Shown here piece by piece: positions 61,208-64,000 of a DNA stretch of 64,000 nt. Source of the DNA: Mucilaginibacter mali (GTDB lineage: Bacteria; Bacteroidota; Bacteroidia; Sphingobacteriales; Sphingobacteriaceae); NCBI RefSeq assembly GCF_013283875.1, contig NZ_CP054139.1:4960001-5024000 (forward strand). The letters are read 5' to 3'. A program made the position numbers and the translations under genes. The notes under the pieces are model-generated. The model did no database searches. It was given only the letters and a program-made list of their open reading frames with translations, and was not told where the DNA came from. Positions within the stretch are counted from its first letter, which is position 1. Each line of letters opens with the position of its first letter.

Positions 61208-62200
61208 ATGAAGTCGTCTATAAGATATATTATACTTTTCCTGCTGCTTTCTAACGCCTGCTTAGTACGGGCGCAGGCGGCTTATCACCATATTAAAAAC
61301 TATAAAGCTTATTACGGCTGGGCGCATGCCTATCCGCAGGATAAAATGGTTTTGCGCCGCTTTGAGGACGGCAACAAAACTTACTACCTGCTGGTAAACC
61401 CGCTAACGATGGAGACCGAGGTGAACGACAGCGACATCTATAAAATAAAACCGATGAACATAGCCGAAGCCCGCGCCTTTTTTAAAAGCACGCCCTATCA
61501 AAAAGCTTTAGCCAAGGCCGAAAAGCAATCGGTAATGATACAGGACGCGGGCATTGAGCGGGGCATGCCTAAAGAGGCGGGCATCAGCTTAACAGCCGAC
61601 CTATGTCCATCGCACCGGCCGCTGGATAAGGTGATATTTACCGATATTTTTAACGGGTTGGGCAAGGTGGAGCGGCCTGTGCCTATAGCCCTTTCGGTAA
61701 CCGGCGTCTGGATGCGCCAGCACCCGCAGGACCTGGAATGGCTAAAACAAATGGAAGCCAAACGCGAGATCTATATCACCTGGATCAACCACTCGTACAA
61801 CCACCGGGTAAGCGCCAGTCGCCCGCTGAAGGAAAATTTTTTGCTGGAACCCGGCACCGATATGAGCTACGAAGTACTGGAAACCGAACAGGCCATGCTG
61901 CGCAACGGGTTGCTGCCCTCGGTGTTTTTCCGTTTCCCCGGCCTGGTATCCGACCAGCAACTGGTGAACCGCGTAACCGATTTCGGCCTCATTCCTATCG
62001 GTACCGATGCCTGGCTGGCCAAGGGACAACAACCCCAGGCCGGCAGCATTGTGCTGATACATGGCAATGGCAATGAGCCGGTAGGCGTAAAGGATTTTAT
62101 TAAGCTGCTACAATCAAAAACGCAGGCCATAGCCAATAAGCAATGGCTGCTTTATGATTTGCGGGAGAGTGTGGATGAGGAGTTTGGGGAGGTGAGGTAG
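61208..62200 (+). CDS. Polysaccharide-deacetylase-like secreted protein
   Basis: A 330-residue protein with a signal peptide (MKSSIRYIILFLLLSNACLVRAQA). The NodB-fold motifs are present though degenerate: SLTADLCPSHRP (first Asp), WINHSYNHRVS (HxxxH, metal ligands), FFRFPG and GSIVLIHGNGNE. NodB-family enzymes remove acetyl groups from chitin, peptidoglycan or xylan. Here the motif 1 differs from the usual TFDDG, so activity and substrate are uncertain. It is divergent from the GbsR gene. Confidence 0.82.
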   Translation: MKSSIRYIILFLLLSNACLVRAQAAYHHIKNYKAYYGWAHAYPQDKMVLRRFEDGNKTYYLLVNPLTMETEVNDSDIYKIKPMNIAEARAFFKSTPYQKALAKAEKQSVMIQDAGIERGMPKEAGISLTADLCPSHRPLDKVIFTDIFNGLGKVERPVPIALSVTGVWMRQHPQDLEWLKQMEAKREIYITWINHSYNHRVSASRPLKENFLLEPGTDMSYEVLETEQAMLRNGLLPSVFFRFPGLVSDQQLVNRVTDFGLIPIGTDAWLAKGQQPQAGSIVLIHGNGNEPVGVKDFIKLLQSKTQAIANKQWLLYDLRESVDEEFGEVR

Positions 62201-62248
62201 GGGTTGGAGTGAACTAAATTGTCTCAAACGACAACCTTAAAAAACCAG

Positions 62249-62256
62249 TATATTTG
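62249..62256 (+). promoter_or_regulatory. -7 box of the lipoprotein gene
   Basis: TATATTTG fits TAnnTTTG; the ATG is at 62274. Confidence 0.5.
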
Positions 62257-62273
62257 CGTAACAACCTTACGCT

Positions 62274-62942
62274 ATGAAACCTTCATTTTGTGTTTATTTG
62301 ATTGTATTTTACTTATTTGTTAATGCATGTAGCAATCCTCAATCGCATTCCGGTATAAGTCAAGCTAAAAAAGCACCGGCAACAAAAGTCGATACCACTA
62401 AATCTTTTAAAATAGCAAATACCTGGGTAACTCCGAAACCCTCGCTTGATTTTAACGCCCTTAATAAATTTGCAGGCGACACACTTGATTTGGTAGTTTG
62501 CGGGAAGTACGTTTATGAACCTTTTGGCGGCATTAAAAGCAAAAAGGATTTTAAATCAAGCCTATTGAGCAGTTTTTTGGTGATTAATAGAATGGAAAGA
62601 GAAGATTCGGGCACATTCGAATTTAATAGCCTGCGACACAACAAGAGTAAACTGCTCTTCTTTTTTGATACAGATCCCGAGGCATCAGCGCATTCATCTG
62701 TTTTTAAAGGAGAAATATACGATGCGGATGTGCATTTTGTAAACGGGATAAAAATCGGAATGCCTACTGCGAATTTCTATAATACATTATTTGATTATTT
62801 TCCAGTTGAATTGATCTCAAATTACCACGTTGTTGTTCTTGAATCGTGTGTTCAGGATATCATTCATACCTATACTTTTAAAAACGGGAAATTAGAATCG
62901 GTAAAGTTTGCTAATGATAGTTATTGGAAGGTGGATTATTAA
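62274..62942 (+). CDS. Lipoprotein of unknown function
   Basis: A 222-residue lipoprotein: MKPSFCVYLIVFYLFVNACSN with lipobox FVNAC (Cys19). The mature part has KIANTWVTPKPSLDFNALNKFAGDTLDLVVCGKYVYEPFGGIKS and IYDADVHFVNGIKIGMPTANFYNTLFDYFP, without a known motif. It is AT-richer than nearby genes. Its promoter (-7 box at 62249) suggests single-gene transcription. Confidence 0.75.
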   Translation: MKPSFCVYLIVFYLFVNACSNPQSHSGISQAKKAPATKVDTTKSFKIANTWVTPKPSLDFNALNKFAGDTLDLVVCGKYVYEPFGGIKSKKDFKSSLLSSFLVINRMEREDSGTFEFNSLRHNKSKLLFFFDTDPEASAHSSVFKGEIYDADVHFVNGIKIGMPTANFYNTLFDYFPVELISNYHVVVLESCVQDIIHTYTFKNGKLESVKFANDSYWKVDY

Positions 62943-63001
62943 ATAGAATAAATGCCCTTCCGCTGGCGCACGCCTGTGGCGTGTGCCCCGTATACCCTTC
63001 C

Positions 63002-63093
63002 CCGCGTTAGTGATAGGAGCGGATACCGGCCCTGTGGCTAAGGCCTGAAGGCGTATGAGCGGATAGCACGGGCCGCAGGCAACGCCATAATTA
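63002..63093 (+). repeat. 92-bp dispersed repeat, copy 2
   Basis: It starts CCGCGTTAGTGATAGGAGCG and ends GGCAACGCCATAATTA. It matches copy 1 at 27882-27975 with about 80 percent identity in the same orientation. Confidence 0.75.
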
Positions 63094-63241
63094 GTTTAAA
63101 TCAGGATTTCCCGGATTTTAGAATTCACAGAATTTATTTTACAGGTATCATTCTGTCCATTCGTTAATTCTGAAAATTCTGATTCAGACCATCGCTTCCC
63201 CTAAAATCCTATTAATCTGTTTAATCATGGTTCAGAATTAT

Positions 63242-63249
63242 TATTTTTG
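63242..63249 (+). promoter_or_regulatory. -7 box of glnS
   Basis: TATTTTTG fits TAnnTTTG and ends 6 nt before the ATG at 63256, giving a very short leader. Confidence 0.5.
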
Positions 63250-63255
63250 CCGGGT

Positions 63256-64000
63256 ATGAGCGAAGAAAGATCATTAAATTTTTTAGAAGAGATAGTTGAA
63301 GAAGACATTGCCAGCGGCAAACATGGTGGCCGGGTGCTTACCCGTTTCCCGCCCGAGCCTAATGGCTACCTGCATATAGGGCACGCCAAATCCATCTGCC
63401 TTAACTTTGGGCTGGCGCAAAAATATAACGGTAAAACCAACCTGCGTTTTGATGATACCAACCCGGTAAAAGAGGACGTGGAATATGTAGACAGCATTAA
63501 AGAAGACGTAAAATGGCTGGGCTTTGAATGGGCCGAGGAATTGTACGCGTCCGACTATTTCGACAAGCTATATGAGTTGGCCGTAACGCTGATCAAAGCC
63601 GGTCTGGCTTACGTAGACGATAGCACCGCCGAGGAAATTGCCGCGCAAAAAGGTACGCCTACCGAACCGGGTACGCCCAACCAATACCGCAGTCGTACCG
63701 TTGAAGAAAACCTGCAACTGTTTGCCGATATGAAAGCGGGCAAATATCCCGACGGCGCCAAAGTATTGCGCGCCAAAGTAGACCTGGCCGCGCCCAACAT
63801 GCACCTGCGCGACCCGCTGATGTACCGCATTAAACACGCGCATCACCACCGCACCGGCGATGCCTGGTGCATATACCCCATGTATGATTTTGCCCACGGC
63901 CAAAGCGATGCCATTGAGCAGATCACCCACTCGATCTGTACGCTGGAGTTTATTCCGCACCGCGACCTGTATAACTGGTTCATCGAAAAACTGAACCTGT
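63256..64000 (+). CDS. glnS: Glutaminyl-tRNA synthetase (5' part; continues past window)
   Basis: About 248 N-terminal residues of a class I synthetase that charges tRNA-Gln. It shows [21 protein letters not shown] with HIGH near residue 40, [51 protein letters not shown], and [19 protein letters not shown]. The pattern [11 protein letters not shown] separates GlnRS from GltX. The catalytic KMSKS loop and the anticodon domain lie beyond the window end. Confidence 0.96.
   Translation, partial: MSEERSLNFLEEIVEEDIASGKHGGRVLTRFPPEPNGYLHIGHAKSICLNFGLAQKYNGKTNLRFDDTNPVKEDVEYVDSIKEDVKWLGFEWAEELYASDYFDKLYELAVTLIKAGLAYVDDSTAEEIAAQKGTPTEPGTPNQYRSRTVEENLQLFADMKAGKYPDGAKVLRAKVDLAAPNMHLRDPLMYRIKHAHHHRTGDAWCIYPMYDFAHGQSDAIEQITHSICTLEFIPHRDLYNWFIEKLNL

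Larger units (their letters stand above)
62943..63255. repeat. Gene-free stretch with several repeat types
   Basis: It holds a CCGCTGGCGCACGCC/GGCGTGTGCC hairpin (62960-62988), copy 2 of the 92-bp repeat (63002-63093), an ATCAGGATTTCCCGGATTTT ... AATTCTGAAAATTCTGATTC repeat (about 63102-63190), and the glnS -7 box. No gene. Confidence 0.65.

Noticed and set aside
1-64000. CRISPR array or phage region
   Set aside because: No regular direct repeats with spacers of constant length and no phage structural, integrase or cas genes were seen; the repeats present are inverted and irregular.

Overview
The window looks like chromosomal DNA of a member of the Bacteroidota, most likely family Sphingobacteriaceae (Mucilaginibacter/Pedobacter-like). 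The evidence is a SusC/SusD pair, outer-membrane beta-barrel proteins with CarboxypepD_reg-like N-termini, an aryl-polyene/flexirubin-type ketosynthase cluster with an aromatic ammonia-lyase, promoters with the Bacteroidota -7 box TAnnTTTG (several with TTG about 19 nt upstream), few Shine-Dalgarno sequences, and many palindromic intergenic repeats. The genus is inferred from overall character, not from a marker gene.

Layout. 1-7958: lptB (cut by the window edge), recJ, an MBL-fold hydrolase, a stand-alone receiver protein, a three-gene operon of two related membrane proteins plus a small HTH regulator, a VOC protein, a patatin-like lipase and trmD. 8122-16004: a minus-strand polyene-pigment-type cluster (ammonia-lyase, ketoreductase, hotdog dehydratase, two complete ketosynthases, two degenerate ones and a second dehydratase), interrupted by one plus-strand LprI-like gene. 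No acyl carrier protein gene is present here. 16532-23596: OsmC, an old-yellow-enzyme oxidoreductase, small secreted proteins, asnS, an EamA transporter, an L-threonine-dehydrogenase-type SDR and a YebC/TACO1 factor.

23686-28376 is the variable part: two different IS1182-type elements side by side, each with recognisable terminal inverted repeats, one AT-rich orphan gene and a stretch without genes, ending at a tRNA-Arg(CCT). 28500-33325: metG, an LD-carboxypeptidase, DoxX and a TlpA-like lipoprotein. 33394-39295: a SusC-SusD-DUF1735 operon closed by a strong hairpin. 39481-50946: a PadR-PspC operon, an outer-membrane beta-barrel protein, an M14 peptidase, recQ and murF. 51040-56160: phosphatidylserine decarboxylase, cdsA, a CPBP protease, a DUF2007 protein, dusB and apaG.

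56860-61017 is a tight six-gene minus-strand operon. It starts with a GbsR/MarR-type regulator and continues with a small membrane protein, a DCC/DUF393 redox membrane protein, a TIGR01777 epimerase and two SRPBCC-type proteins. The same ~20-bp palindrome lies over the regulator's promoter and upstream of the second gene, so it is a likely autoregulated module of unknown function. The window ends with a polysaccharide-deacetylase-like protein, a lipoprotein and the 5' part of glnS.

At least eight families of inverted or palindromic repeats occupy gene junctions throughout. In several loci the two arms of a repeat match each other better than they match other copies, and two proteins (RecJ and the patatin-like lipase) end inside such repeats.
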